Source of the DNA: UBA4416 sp044238845
GTDB taxonomy: Bacteria; Bacteroidota; Bacteroidia; B-17B0; Aurantibacillaceae
Assembly (NCBI GenBank): GCA_044238845.1
Contig: JBIICN010000030.1
Span: forward strand, 1 to 41,881
DNA: 41,881 nt
Direction: 5' to 3'
Below, in pieces: positions 15,601 through 23,577 of the stretch. The first letter of the stretch is position 1, and each line of letters starts with the position of its first letter. A program made the translations under genes and the position numbers. The notes beneath the pieces are model-generated. The model was given only the letters and a program-made list of their open reading frames with translations. It ran no database searches and was not told where the DNA came from.

Positions 15601-16321
15601 AGAAAGTAAACCTGGAAATGGTAAATGCAAAAAACCAGGTAAAGGACAAAAACCAAGTTCATCAAGCAAACCTGGCCAAGGAAAAGCTAGCATGGCCAAC
15701 ATGAAACAAATGCAGCAACAACTCAATAAACAATTAGAGGAGTTAAAAAAAGCATTAGAACAACAAGGGAATAAACCAGGTGGACAAAAACCGGGAAACA
15801 AACCAGGAGAAAAGCCTGGCGGGCAAAAACCTGGTGGGCAAAATGGTTTGGGACAGCAAGGAGGGCAAAAAGGTATGATGCCTGGAATGCAAGGACAAGG
15901 CATGAGCGAACAATTGGCTAAGATGGCCGCTGAGCAAGAAGCATTGAGACGCCAAATGCAGCAAATGATGGATAAAATAAAAAAAGAAGGTGGTTCTAAC
16001 CCAGGAGGAAATATTGCAGAAATGATGGAACAAACGGAAAAAGATATTGTGAACCGTCAAATTACACAAGAAACCATGAAACGGCAACAAGATATCATAA
16101 CTAAACTTTTAGAAAGCGAAAAAGCTGAGCGAGAACGCGAACAAGACGAAAAAAGAAAAAGTAATGAGGCAAAAAATGAGATTTTAAGTAACCCTACACA
16201 ATTTTTAGAGTATAAAAGACTTAGAGAAAAAGAATTGGAATTGTTAAATACGGTTTCACCAAGTTTAACACCCTATTATAAGCAAAAAGTGAACGAATAT
16301 TTTAATAGCGTAAATAAATGA
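12683..16321 (+). CDS. DUF4175 family membrane-anchored protein
   Basis: A 1212-residue protein of the Bacteroidota DUF4175 family. Two membrane helices lie near residues 24-75 and a third near 155-177. Beta-rich extracytoplasmic domains follow (to about 500), then long coiled coils (about 505-690 and 760-920). Two strongly biased stretches stand out: Lys/Asp/Asn/Ser-rich (about 686-752) and Gly/Lys/Pro/Gln-rich with KPG and GGQ repeats (about 972-1075). A helical C-terminus completes it. The proposed start is TTG; no ATG is available between the upstream stop at 12650-12652 and this codon, and MASEQNILIYKLDEFIRKYY matches the usual family beginning. It overlaps the next gene by four bases. 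Its molecular function is unknown; the architecture suggests an envelope scaffold. Confidence 0.85.
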   Translation: MASEQNILIYKLDEFIRKYYKNQLIKGLLYTSGLLVAAFLFLVVAEYFAEFGTTTRTILFYSFLIASGFVLFKYIAIPVLKLNKLGEVISYDEAANIVGTHFNNINDKLLNTLQLQRNSGSILSPDLLTASINQKMEELKPIPFTSAIDISENKKYLKFALPPIALMLIVLVIKPSIIKDGTERIVFHQTYFEKAAPFQFSINNKSLEAIQQQDYVLELKLNGNEIPNEVFINVDGIDHKMEKVDNLNFTYTFKNVQKNADFVFNAAGFNSKSYELSVLPKPMLMKFDIQLTYPTYLNKKNETLSNVGDMQLPQGTKMQWVFHTKNTDNIFLNFADTLIDISRSSEDEFAFSKRMMQSTNYSIKTMNHFLKQNPDSVNYTINVIPDQVPLIDVSEKTDSLNPKNIYFSGTIKDDYGFTRLAFKYVHYTQDSTGKAIVKNGEQIMGVNKTQITQPYYYLLDASRFDVLPGDKIEYYFEVWDNDGVTGSKSSKTQTMLFKAPTIDELNQATDKNNLEIKKDLDDGIKKAKDLQKDINDLSKKLTEKKQMGYEEKKKLEDILKKQNELKNKIEETKQENQLNNQQQQENQQLDESLLEKQKQLEQLFENIMTPEMKKLFDELNKLMEKLDKNQVQQKLEELKLSNKDMEKELDRTLEAFKQMEVEQKLQQAIDKLDELKDKQDALKKETEGNKETKEKEGTKENQDSKDKKDDKQKSDENKSDNKDSKTDNKDNKDKADSKDNKVADSKELEKKQDKLNKQFDDLKKDLKEMQEKNAALEQPNELPKTEEKQNEISKEMEKSSEQLNQNNKKNASKSQKEASDKMQEMKEQMQKAMDSMEKEEQEEDMQTLRQILENLLNLSFAQEDLMTQLSKLRSDNPQYLKITQTQKKLQDDSKIIEDSLLALSKRVPSISATVNREISAINMNMGKAVGELAERQQSNAQMRMQYSMTSINNLALLLNESLEQMQKQAKESKESKPGNGKCKKPGKGQKPSSSSKPGQGKASMANMKQMQQQLNKQLEELKKALEQQGNKPGGQKPGNKPGEKPGGQKPGGQNGLGQQGGQKGMMPGMQGQGMSEQLAKMAAEQEALRRQMQQMMDKIKKEGGSNPGGNIAEMMEQTEKDIVNRQITQETMKRQQDIITKLLESEKAEREREQDEKRKSNEAKNEILSNPTQFLEYKRLREKELELLNTVSPSLTPYYKQKVNEYFNSVNK

Positions 16322-16728
16322 TACCAGCCAAAGGAGAAAAACTAGATATTACATCAACATCTGACAACATAAGATTAGTAGAACGTTTAGTGGAAGATGT
16401 GTGTGACGTATTTAATGTAAATGAAGATAACTATGGCAATATTTTAATTGCAGTTACAGAAGCTGTGAATAATGCCATCTATCATGGTAATAAAGGAAAT
16501 CCTGACAAACACATTAAAATAGGATTTGAATCAGGAGAAAAAAATATTAAATTTTCGGTAGCGGATGAAGGCAAAGGATTTGATTATGATAGTTTACCAG
16601 ACCCAACCGACCCTCTAAATATTGATAAACCAAATGGAAGAGGCGTTTTTTTAATGAAAAACTTAGCAGACAAGGTGGAATTTAATAATAACGGACAAGA
16701 AGTTTTATTGACGTTTAATTTAAATTAA
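16318..16728 (+). CDS. RsbW-like ATP-binding protein (anti-sigma-factor kinase family)
   Basis: A 136-residue stand-alone HATPase_c_2 domain. It has the N box EAVNNAIYHGNKG (about 49-61), the G1 box VADEGKGFD (about 81-89) and the G2 region PNGRGVFLMKNLAD (about 105-118), so nucleotide binding should be intact. Relatives are serine kinases that phosphorylate an anti-anti-sigma partner. No STAS-domain partner or alternative sigma factor is present in the window, so its target is unknown. It starts within the last four bases of the DUF4175 gene and its stop overlaps the ybeY ATG (TAATG), so all three are translationally coupled. Confidence 0.9.
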   Translation: MIPAKGEKLDITSTSDNIRLVERLVEDVCDVFNVNEDNYGNILIAVTEAVNNAIYHGNKGNPDKHIKIGFESGEKNIKFSVADEGKGFDYDSLPDPTDPLNIDKPNGRGVFLMKNLADKVEFNNNGQEVLLTFNLN

Positions 16729-17141
16729 TGATTTCCTTCCATAACCAAAGTATTTCTTTTAAGTTTAAAGAAAAAACAAAAATAAAGCAATGGATTAAAG
16801 CCATTACTGAAAAAGAAAAACATAAACTCGGCACTATCAATTACATTTTTTGCACTGATGATGAATTGCTTGAAATTAATGTCAAGCATTTAAACCACAA
16901 TACACTCACCGATATTATTACGTTTGATTATACGGAAGGTAAAACTATTAATAGCGATATTTTCATCAGCATTGAACGTGTTTTAGAAAACTCAGAAAAA
17001 TTTAAAGTTACTTTTGATGAAGAATTTCATCGCGTCATGATTCATGGTATTTTACATCTATGCGGCTATAAAGATAAAACCAAAGCAGATGCAGAATTGA
17101 TGCGAAAAAAAGAGAATACTTCGTTAAAACTATTAAAGTAA
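16728..17141 (+). CDS. ybeY: endoribonuclease YbeY (rRNA maturation)
   Basis: YbeY is a metal-dependent RNase needed for 16S rRNA 3' end processing and ribosome quality control. The 137-residue protein has the core motif HGILHLCGYKDK (106-117), which gives zinc ligands H106 and H110. The third position of the usual HGxLHLxGYDH motif is Asp (D116) instead of His; I believe this KD form is common in Bacteroidota. The upstream LNHNTLTDIITFDY segment is also a family signature. The start overlaps the preceding stop by one base and its own stop overlaps the next gene the same way (TAATG). Confidence 0.93.
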   Translation: MISFHNQSISFKFKEKTKIKQWIKAITEKEKHKLGTINYIFCTDDELLEINVKHLNHNTLTDIITFDYTEGKTINSDIFISIERVLENSEKFKVTFDEEFHRVMIHGILHLCGYKDKTKADAELMRKKENTSLKLLK

Positions 17142-17578
17142 TGAGTTTGAAAAGATCAGCATTTCTTATAAGTTTTTTAATATCTATTACGGGCATTTGT
17201 CAGCAAAAAGAATTACAAGTAAATGGCATTTCGTTAAGTAATATAACTTGTGCGGATATTAAAATATCTAAAACTATTCCCGAAGCATTAACAGGATTTA
17301 TGTGTGATATTAGAGATGCACAAATTGTTGATGATTGCCTAGAATTAACAATAGTTTATGGAGGTTGTAATGGTAATTTAGAATTAATAACGGATAGTGT
17401 TGTAACGCGCGATTCGAAACTAAATTTTAAAGCAAGATGGATAGAGCCATCTATGTGTAAAGCATTAATGCTTACAAAAATATCTTTTGATTTAAAGCCT
17501 TACAAAGAAATCTTAAAAGAAAAAAGTGGAGTAGTAAAAATTATGAATACAGATTTTAATTTGTATTATAACGATTAA
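17141..17578 (+). CDS. small secreted protein of unknown function
   Basis: A 145-residue protein with an N-terminal signal peptide (KRSAFLISFLISITGICQQ). A cysteine lies just before the cleavage region, but the context GICQQ is a poor lipobox. The mature part is beta-rich with four to five cysteines (ITCADI, GFMCDI, VDDCLEL, YGGCNGN, PSMCKAL), which could form disulfides outside the cytoplasm. No domain is recognised. It is coupled to ybeY through a TAATG overlap and ends the DUF4175 operon. It faces a convergent minus-strand pair that begins one base after its stop. Confidence 0.75.
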   Translation: MSLKRSAFLISFLISITGICQQKELQVNGISLSNITCADIKISKTIPEALTGFMCDIRDAQIVDDCLELTIVYGGCNGNLELITDSVVTRDSKLNFKARWIEPSMCKALMLTKISFDLKPYKEILKEKSGVVKIMNTDFNLYYND

Positions 17579-17785
17579 TTATACCTCATCATTATTAAAC
17601 TGCTTAGCAAGTTTAGTTCTTAATCTTTCTTCAGGAGTTTGCACGTTATAAATAAATTTATTGGTTTCTTCAATCCACATCAAAATCTCTTCTACACTTT
17701 TTTTCTGATGAGCTGCAATTTGTTCATCCGTAACAGTATAATGAAAACCAATATTGGCATTTTCTAATTTTGGTTTAATTCCCAT
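17579..17785 (-). CDS. small partner protein of a nucleotidyltransferase
   Basis: A 68-residue helical protein. Its central segment SVEEILMWIEETNKFIYNVQ resembles the short partners often found beside AbiEii/MNT-like nucleotidyltransferases, where a W-x-E-E-x-x-x-F-x-Y pattern recurs. Its first 11 bases overlap the end of the nucleotidyltransferase gene, so the two are co-translated. No catalytic motif is visible. A role as antitoxin or binding partner is inferred from the pairing only. Confidence 0.65.
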   Translation of the reverse strand: MGIKPKLENANIGFHYTVTDEQIAAHQKKSVEEILMWIEETNKFIYNVQTPEERLRTKLAKQFNNDEV

Positions 17786-18266
17786 GTTTTATGAGTTTAG
17801 AAAGCAATAAAATATCTTTTTGATCTTGAATGCGATTAGAGTATTTTTTTAATTCAATTAAATCTTCAACACTTACTAAATGAATGATTGTTTCCCCTAA
17901 CTTTCTTTCTGTTTTGTTTTTCCATAGCACATCAAATTCAATCGGTGCATCAAGCAATACATCTAAATTCATATAACCCGCCAAAGAATTAAAATAAGAA
18001 TAAGCAATTAAATTTTTCTCATTTATTGCTTTTAATCTATCTTCTTTTTTAACAAAAGTCTTTATCGATATTGGAATTATGGATTGAAACAATAAATACT
18101 TAGTAGCATTTTCAAAATTTAAAACATTTGATTCTTCAAAATCTAACAACAAATCAATATCAGCTGTCATTCTTGGAATACCATAAATATTAACAGCTAA
18201 ACCACCGCAAACTAAATACTTTACGTTGTATTGATTTAAGATGTCAAATATTTTTTTGATTTCCAC
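17775..18266 (-). CDS. minimal nucleotidyltransferase (AbiEii/MNT-like)
   Basis: A 163-residue polymerase-beta-fold nucleotidyltransferase. The motif GGLAVNIYGIPRMTADIDLL gives G21-G22 and the catalytic D36 and D38. A third carboxylate is available at D102 in YMNLDVLLD. The C-terminus (VSVEDLIELKKYSNRIQDQKDILLL) is the helical part commonly seen in proteins annotated as nucleotidyl transferase AbiEii or DUF6036. Relatives act as toxins that transfer nucleotides to tRNA or to a partner protein. Together with the overlapping small gene downstream it looks like a two-gene toxin-antitoxin module. The order (NTase first) is as seen here; which member would be the antitoxin is not certain. Confidence 0.82.
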   Translation of the reverse strand: MEIKKIFDILNQYNVKYLVCGGLAVNIYGIPRMTADIDLLLDFEESNVLNFENATKYLLFQSIIPISIKTFVKKEDRLKAINEKNLIAYSYFNSLAGYMNLDVLLDAPIEFDVLWKNKTERKLGETIIHLVSVEDLIELKKYSNRIQDQKDILLLSKLIKHGN

Positions 18267-18314
18267 AGTCTAATTTAATGATTAAATAATAATCGAACAA
18301 ATTTTCTGCTAAAC

Positions 18315-20132
18315 CTAACTCAACTCATACTGCAACTTACTCAACTTTTGATAAAGCCCTGAATCATTAGTCATTAATTCCTGATGGGTTCCCATCTCAA
18401 CTACTTCGCCTTTTTGTAATACCACAATTTTATCTGCTTTTCTAATAGTTGATAAACGATGGGCAATTACAATTGAGGTTCTACCTATCATTAATTTATC
18501 TAAAGCATCTTGAACTAAACGTTCGCTTTCGCTATCTAAACTACTAGTAGCTTCATCTAAAATTAAAATAGATGGATTTTTTAAAACGGCTCTGGCAATA
18601 GCCACACGTTGTCGCTGACCTCCTGATAGTTGAATACCTCTATCACCTACTAATGTTTCAAACTGATCAGGAAAACTCATAATAAAATCATAAGCATTAG
18701 CTTGTTTAGCCGCCTCCATAACTTCTATATCAGTTGCGTTTGGTTTACCATACAAAATATTTTCTTTGATTGTTCCACCAAATAGTAACACATCTTGAGG
18801 CACAATCGCCATTTGATCACGCAATTCGGTTAATTCATAATCAGTAGATTTTTTTCCATCAATTAAATATTCACCAGTGTTTGGCTCATAAAAACGTAAT
18901 GTCATGGCTGCTAAAGTAGATTTACCACTTCCACTGCTTCCTACTAAAGCAACCGTTTGGCCTGCATTTACATTAAAAGAAATATCTTTTAATACAATAA
19001 AATCTGGTCGTGTAGGATACGTAAATTTAATATTCTTAAATTCTAAATCACCTTTTACCCTGTTTTTATTAAGATTTGTTTGATATTCAAGATTTAATTT
19101 TTCGTTTGTATCATCAATTAAGTCAAACACTCTATCCGTAGCTCCTAGTGCTCGTTGTATTGACGCTAACTGTTCAGGTAAACCTCCTAAAGATGCCGCT
19201 ACAAATAGTGATAACATCATAAAAATTCCAAAATTCTCACTACTCAATTCATTTGCATTTATAAGCAATAACATTTTATATAAAATAAAAAATATAGCTC
19301 CAAATACACAAGTAATTATAAATGCAAAAAATGCACCTCGCATTAAGCCATATTTTATACCAAACTGTCTAATATCAGAAGTAATTGCATCAAATTTATT
19401 TATTTCTAATTTTTCGTTTGTGAAAGATTTTACACTTGTTATACCAGTTAAAGCTTCGGATACAACAATACCAGCTTCTGCAATTTTTTCTTGAAGTCCT
19501 TTTGAATATTTACGAATTTTTCGTCCATATAAAATGGCTATAATTGTGATAGGCGGAATAATGATTATAAACCAAATAGCAACTTTCCACTTGGTAAAAT
19601 AAACTAATAAAATAAGACCTCCAATACCAACAATTGTTTGTCTAATAACTTCGGCTATATTAACTGTAAATGCCTCCGAGATGACATTTATATCAGTTGA
19701 CAATCGACTACTTAAATCAGCCACCTGATTTTTTGAATAAAAACTCATTGGCATTTGCACTAACTTATTAAATGCATCTACTCTTAATCCTTTCAAAATA
19801 TTTTCTGTAACTAAGGAAAACGTAAAAACTCTTCCAAATGATACTAAACCTTGAATTACAAGTAAAAAGAACAATTCTATTCCAGTGCCAGTAACCGAAT
19901 CCTTAAAAATATTTGCAGCCATACCTGTTTGTCCTAAATATCCAAACATTTTCCCTGCCATCACAGGAAAATACAGACCTACTAATGCTGTTGCTACCAC
20001 AAAAAACATACCCAATGAAAAAATCCATTTACTTTTGTTTATATATTTAAACAATCGTAATGATTTTTTAAAATTTTGTTTTGTCAGTTTTGCCTTTGGT
20101 AATTCATCTCTAGCAATCTCTTTTATGGCCAT
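18315..20132 (-). CDS. ABC exporter half-transporter, MsbA/multidrug type
   Basis: A 605-residue fused permease-ATPase. Residues ~35-330 hold the six-helix exporter domain. The ATPase domain follows with Walker A GSSGSGKST (about 398-406), signature LSGGQRQRVAIARAVL (about 500-515), Walker B ILILDEATSSLD and the switch IAHRLST. It works as a dimer in the inner membrane. The sequence does not settle whether the substrate is a lipid, as for MsbA, or a drug. It is a single-gene unit with a TACATTTG promoter box 20 bases before its ATG. Confidence 0.92.
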   Translation of the reverse strand: MAIKEIARDELPKAKLTKQNFKKSLRLFKYINKSKWIFSLGMFFVVATALVGLYFPVMAGKMFGYLGQTGMAANIFKDSVTGTGIELFFLLVIQGLVSFGRVFTFSLVTENILKGLRVDAFNKLVQMPMSFYSKNQVADLSSRLSTDINVISEAFTVNIAEVIRQTIVGIGGLILLVYFTKWKVAIWFIIIIPPITIIAILYGRKIRKYSKGLQEKIAEAGIVVSEALTGITSVKSFTNEKLEINKFDAITSDIRQFGIKYGLMRGAFFAFIITCVFGAIFFILYKMLLLINANELSSENFGIFMMLSLFVAASLGGLPEQLASIQRALGATDRVFDLIDDTNEKLNLEYQTNLNKNRVKGDLEFKNIKFTYPTRPDFIVLKDISFNVNAGQTVALVGSSGSGKSTLAAMTLRFYEPNTGEYLIDGKKSTDYELTELRDQMAIVPQDVLLFGGTIKENILYGKPNATDIEVMEAAKQANAYDFIMSFPDQFETLVGDRGIQLSGGQRQRVAIARAVLKNPSILILDEATSSLDSESERLVQDALDKLMIGRTSIVIAHRLSTIRKADKIVVLQKGEVVEMGTHQELMTNDSGLYQKLSKLQYELS

Positions 20133-20151
20133 TTATCTATAATTTAAATTG

Positions 20152-20159
20152 CAAATGTA
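20152..20159 (-). promoter_or_regulatory. -7 promoter box of the ABC exporter gene
   Basis: On the minus strand TACATTTG fits TAnnTTTG, 19 bases upstream of the start codon at 20132. No clear -33 element is visible. The region 20160-20220 separates it from the divergent rpmH promoter. Confidence 0.45.
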
Positions 20160-20220
20160 CAGTTTTAGGATGGCTATAAGTGAAAATAATAGCTATTTTA
20201 AGGTTAAAATTCGTAAAAAA

Positions 20221-20251
20221 TTTGCCACATAATAAAAATCCATTATATTTG
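20221..20251 (+). promoter_or_regulatory. promoter of rpmH
   Basis: A TTTG -33 element (20221-20224), a 19-base spacer and TATATTTG (20244-20251) make a near-consensus Bacteroidota promoter, 43 bases before the rpmH ATG, as expected for a strongly expressed ribosomal protein gene. Confidence 0.75.
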
Positions 20252-20294
20252 CAGTCCAATTTTGAAAAACTTATAACATTTAAATACTAATACC

Positions 20295-20450
20295 ATGAAA
20301 CGCACTTTCCAACCATCGCAACGTAAAAGAAGAAACAAACACGGATTTCGTGAGCGTATGGCTTCTGCAAATGGCCGTAGAGTTTTAGCTTCTCGTAGAG
20401 CTAAAGGTCGTAAAAAATTAACTGTATCAAGCGAGAAAACGCATAAATAA
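20295..20450 (+). CDS. rpmH: 50S ribosomal protein L34
   Basis: A 51-residue, highly basic protein that reads MKRTFQPSQRKRRNKHGFRE, followed by RMASANGRRVLASRRAKGRKKL. This is the unmistakable L34 signature, with a short TVSSEKTHK tail usual in Bacteroidota. L34 binds 23S rRNA in the large subunit. It stands alone between its own promoter and a strong terminator, without the rnpA neighbour seen in many other phyla. It was found by reading the gap between the ABC exporter and the GH18 gene. Confidence 0.97.
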   Translation: MKRTFQPSQRKRRNKHGFRERMASANGRRVLASRRAKGRKKLTVSSEKTHK

Positions 20451-20483
20451 TAGCTTTCTAAAGCAATTTATTATCTTTTTAAC

Positions 20484-20515
20484 AAAGCTGCCTGTAGTAA
20501 CGGGCGGCTTTTTTA
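20484..20515 (+). terminator. intrinsic terminator of rpmH
   Basis: Stem AAAGCTGCC (20484-20492) pairs with GGCGGCTTT (20503-20511) through one G-T pair around a 10-base loop. A run of six T (20509-20514) follows, 34 bases after the rpmH stop. Confidence 0.9.
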
Positions 20516-20542
20516 TTAAATTTACTAGCCTAAATTGCATTT

Positions 20543-23500
20543 ATGAAAAAATTATTACCTATTTTATTATTAGCTTCTCTAAATATATTAGCTCAGCAAA
20601 AGTCAACTATACAAGAGCAAAGTAACCATTACAAAAATTATTCTTTCTCTAAAGATACACAATGGGATAGTTTAAATACTGCCGAAAACGGCACCGTTTA
20701 TCAAGATAATCCAATTCAATCGAAAACTAGTTCTCTGCCATGTACACTAAACAAAAAAGTGTATGGCTGGCATCCATATTGGGTTGGTTCGGTTTATACA
20801 AATTACGATTGGAGCATGTTAAGCGACTTTTGCTATTTTGATTACGAAGTAAATCCTTCTACTGGCAACAATGCTGCTAGTTCTTTTACCAATGCTACAA
20901 CTGGATGGGCCAATAGCGCCGCTGTTACAGCTGCCATAAGCCATAGCATAAACGTACATTTTTGCGCAACCTTGTTCGCAAGTCACTCAACGTTTTGGGC
21001 AAGTTCAACGGCTCAACAAACATTTATAACTAACGCTATTAACTTATTAAATTCTCGCCCAGGCAGTAATGGGATTAATATTGACTTTGAAGGTATGGGA
21101 TCAGCCGATAAGATTCCCTTCACAACCTTCATGACCAATCTTTGTAATCAGGTGCATGCTGCAAATTCAAACTATAAAGTAACCATGGCATTGTACGCCG
21201 TTGAATGGGGAAATAATACGTTTGATATAGCTGCCCTAAATCCTATAGTAGATAATTTTATTATCATGGGTTACGATTATTACTATTCGGGCTCTACCAC
21301 TGCTGGACCCGAAGCTCCCTTATATAACTTCCAAACTTCTTATAACTATACATTGGCAAAATCAATTACTCACTACTTAAATAAAGGTGCCACTAAAAGT
21401 AAATTGCTTTTAGGGTTACCTTGGTATGGAAGAGAATGGGAAACATTAGCTAGTACAGCTCCTTCAAATACTACTGGAAATTTTACAACCTCACGATTAT
21501 ACAATTATATAAAAAACAATGCTGCAACATACTCAACCGCTAATAAACGTTTTGAAAGTAATAGTTTTGAAAATTATTATTCATACCAAGTAAATGGTGC
21601 GTGGCGCCAATGTTGGATTGACGACAACTATAGCTACAGTCGGAAATTTGATTTAGTAAACCAACGCGGTATTGGCGGCATTGGCATTTGGGCCTTAGGC
21701 TATGATGACGGTTATAGTGACTTATGGAATTTGATTAAAGATAAATTTTCGACTTGCGCCACAGTTCCTTGTACAGATAGTATTTTTGATATGGGTGGCC
21801 CAAACAGAAATTATTATGATAACGAAAATTATGTTTATACCATTGCTCCTTCGGGTGCTAGTAAAGTACAGTTAAATTTTAGTAAAATGGATTTAGAACA
21901 AGGATATGATTCTTTATATCTATTCGATGGAACAACAACTTCATCGCCAATATTAGGAGCATACACAGGCACTGTTGTTCCTGGATTAATGACATCAACC
22001 GGAAATGCGATTACAGTAAAATTTAAATCAGACAATGCAACGGTAAAAGGTGGATTTAAAGCGGTGTGGACTTGCATACAAGATAATATTATTCCAACCA
22101 CACAAATTACAACACCTAACGGATGGATTACTCAAAATTTTACAGCAACGTATACAGATGCGGATAATATTGGCGGAACAGGTATAGAAAAAAGTTTTTA
22201 CCAACCTAGTTATTATAATGGTATTGAATGGAGAGCCAATGGCGCTAGAGGATTTTTTAACGATGATTTTAGTGGGGCTGCTATTCACCCCGACTGGACA
22301 AGTTCGGTAGGAACTTGGAGTATTAATACCAGTGCTTTAATACAAACAGACGAAACAAATGCCAACACTAATATTTACGCAACAGTTACCCAAAGTTTAT
22401 CCAACAGATATTTATATAATTTTAAAGGAACTATAACAGGAGCAAACACAAACCGTAGAGCTGGTATTTATATTGCTTGCGATAATCCTTCGCAAACGCA
22501 AAGAGGAAATAGTTATATGATTTGGTTTAGACCCGATCAAAGCTCTGTTGAGTTTTACAAATCAGTTACAAATACCATCGGTTTACCAACCTACTCTGCC
22601 AGTATTAACATTACTCCTGGAACAACCTATGACTATAAAATTTCATATGATAGAATTACTGGAGAAATAAAAGTTTGGCAAAACAACGTATTTATTGCTT
22701 CGTGGGTAGATCCCTCAGCACCTCATGCCAATGGAAATTCAGTATCATTTAGAAGCGGCAACTGTACTTTTAAAATTGATGGTTTTAAAGTGTTTCGTTC
22801 AAGGGCAGCAACAACCTCTATTTTAGTTGGCGCAGCAAATACAAACGACTTGCGTAACGAAAATATTTCGCCTAATATATATGGAGGAAACATCAGCAGT
22901 ATTGCAAAAGATAACGCTAATAACCTTTCTGTCATTAGCAATCAATACATTGATATTGATTGGACTAAACCAACTGCCTCTAATTTAATCAAAGATGGAA
23001 CAACAAACGATATTGATACAACGTATGTGGGTAATCAGTTAGACTTAAATTATACGATGGCGGAAGACACTAACTCTGGTGTTTCAAACTACTACTATGC
23101 CATTGGTACAACAGCTGGATCACAAAATATAGTAAGCTGGACAAATAACAACTTAAATTTATCTGCAACTAAAACAGGATTATCATTAACTAATAATCAA
23201 AAGTATTTCATCATGGTTAAAGCGGCAAATAACGCCGGTTTATTTAGTGATAGTATTGTAAGCGACGGTGTAATTTATCTACTGCCTACTGGAATTGAAA
23301 ACAACAGCACCTTGAATGAATTATCTATTTATCCAAATCCAACAAACGATAAAGCAACTATAAGTTTAGTAAGCTCATCAAACGAAAACTTAAACTATAA
23401 ATTATTTGATGTACAAGGTAAATTAATTGAACAAAGAGAATTATTGATAATTCCCGGAATTAATACTTTAGAAATAAATATTAATCACCTACAATTAAGT

Positions 23501-23569
23501 AAAGGCATATATTTTATTAAATTAGCAACTAATAAAATTAAATTCACAAAAAAATTAATCGTAGAATAA
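20543..23569 (+). CDS. secreted GH18-family hydrolase with CUB and T9SS sorting domains
   Basis: A 1008-residue exported protein. It has a signal peptide (about 1-18) and a GH18 domain (about 70-405) with VYGWHPYWVG at its first strand and GINIDFEGM (177-185), in which D181 and E183 are the catalytic DxE pair. It also shows GLPWYGREW and GIWALGYDDG. The usual DxxDxDxE reads NxxNxDFE, closer to spore-germination-type GH18 proteins than to classical chitinases. A CUB-like domain follows (about 410-515), then a LamG-like beta region (about 580-760), then a fibronectin-like linker. The C-terminus is a type A T9SS sorting domain (LSIYPNPTNDK to FTKKLIVE). It probably acts on chitin or peptidoglycan-like glycans at the cell surface. 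Confidence 0.88.
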   Translation: MKKLLPILLLASLNILAQQKSTIQEQSNHYKNYSFSKDTQWDSLNTAENGTVYQDNPIQSKTSSLPCTLNKKVYGWHPYWVGSVYTNYDWSMLSDFCYFDYEVNPSTGNNAASSFTNATTGWANSAAVTAAISHSINVHFCATLFASHSTFWASSTAQQTFITNAINLLNSRPGSNGINIDFEGMGSADKIPFTTFMTNLCNQVHAANSNYKVTMALYAVEWGNNTFDIAALNPIVDNFIIMGYDYYYSGSTTAGPEAPLYNFQTSYNYTLAKSITHYLNKGATKSKLLLGLPWYGREWETLASTAPSNTTGNFTTSRLYNYIKNNAATYSTANKRFESNSFENYYSYQVNGAWRQCWIDDNYSYSRKFDLVNQRGIGGIGIWALGYDDGYSDLWNLIKDKFSTCATVPCTDSIFDMGGPNRNYYDNENYVYTIAPSGASKVQLNFSKMDLEQGYDSLYLFDGTTTSSPILGAYTGTVVPGLMTSTGNAITVKFKSDNATVKGGFKAVWTCIQDNIIPTTQITTPNGWITQNFTATYTDADNIGGTGIEKSFYQPSYYNGIEWRANGARGFFNDDFSGAAIHPDWTSSVGTWSINTSALIQTDETNANTNIYATVTQSLSNRYLYNFKGTITGANTNRRAGIYIACDNPSQTQRGNSYMIWFRPDQSSVEFYKSVTNTIGLPTYSASINITPGTTYDYKISYDRITGEIKVWQNNVFIASWVDPSAPHANGNSVSFRSGNCTFKIDGFKVFRSRAATTSILVGAANTNDLRNENISPNIYGGNISSIAKDNANNLSVISNQYIDIDWTKPTASNLIKDGTTNDIDTTYVGNQLDLNYTMAEDTNSGVSNYYYAIGTTAGSQNIVSWTNNNLNLSATKTGLSLTNNQKYFIMVKAANNAGLFSDSIVSDGVIYLLPTGIENNSTLNELSIYPNPTNDKATISLVSSSNENLNYKLFDVQGKLIEQRELLIIPGINTLEININHLQLSKGIYFIKLATNKIKFTKKLIVE

Positions 23570-23577
23570 AAGTAAAA

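Noticed and set aside
15502..15903. Minus-strand Cys/Pro-rich open frame
   Set aside because: It is the antisense of the Gly/Lys/Pro/Gln-rich repeats of the DUF4175 gene; the Cys/Pro pattern is a mirror of those codons.
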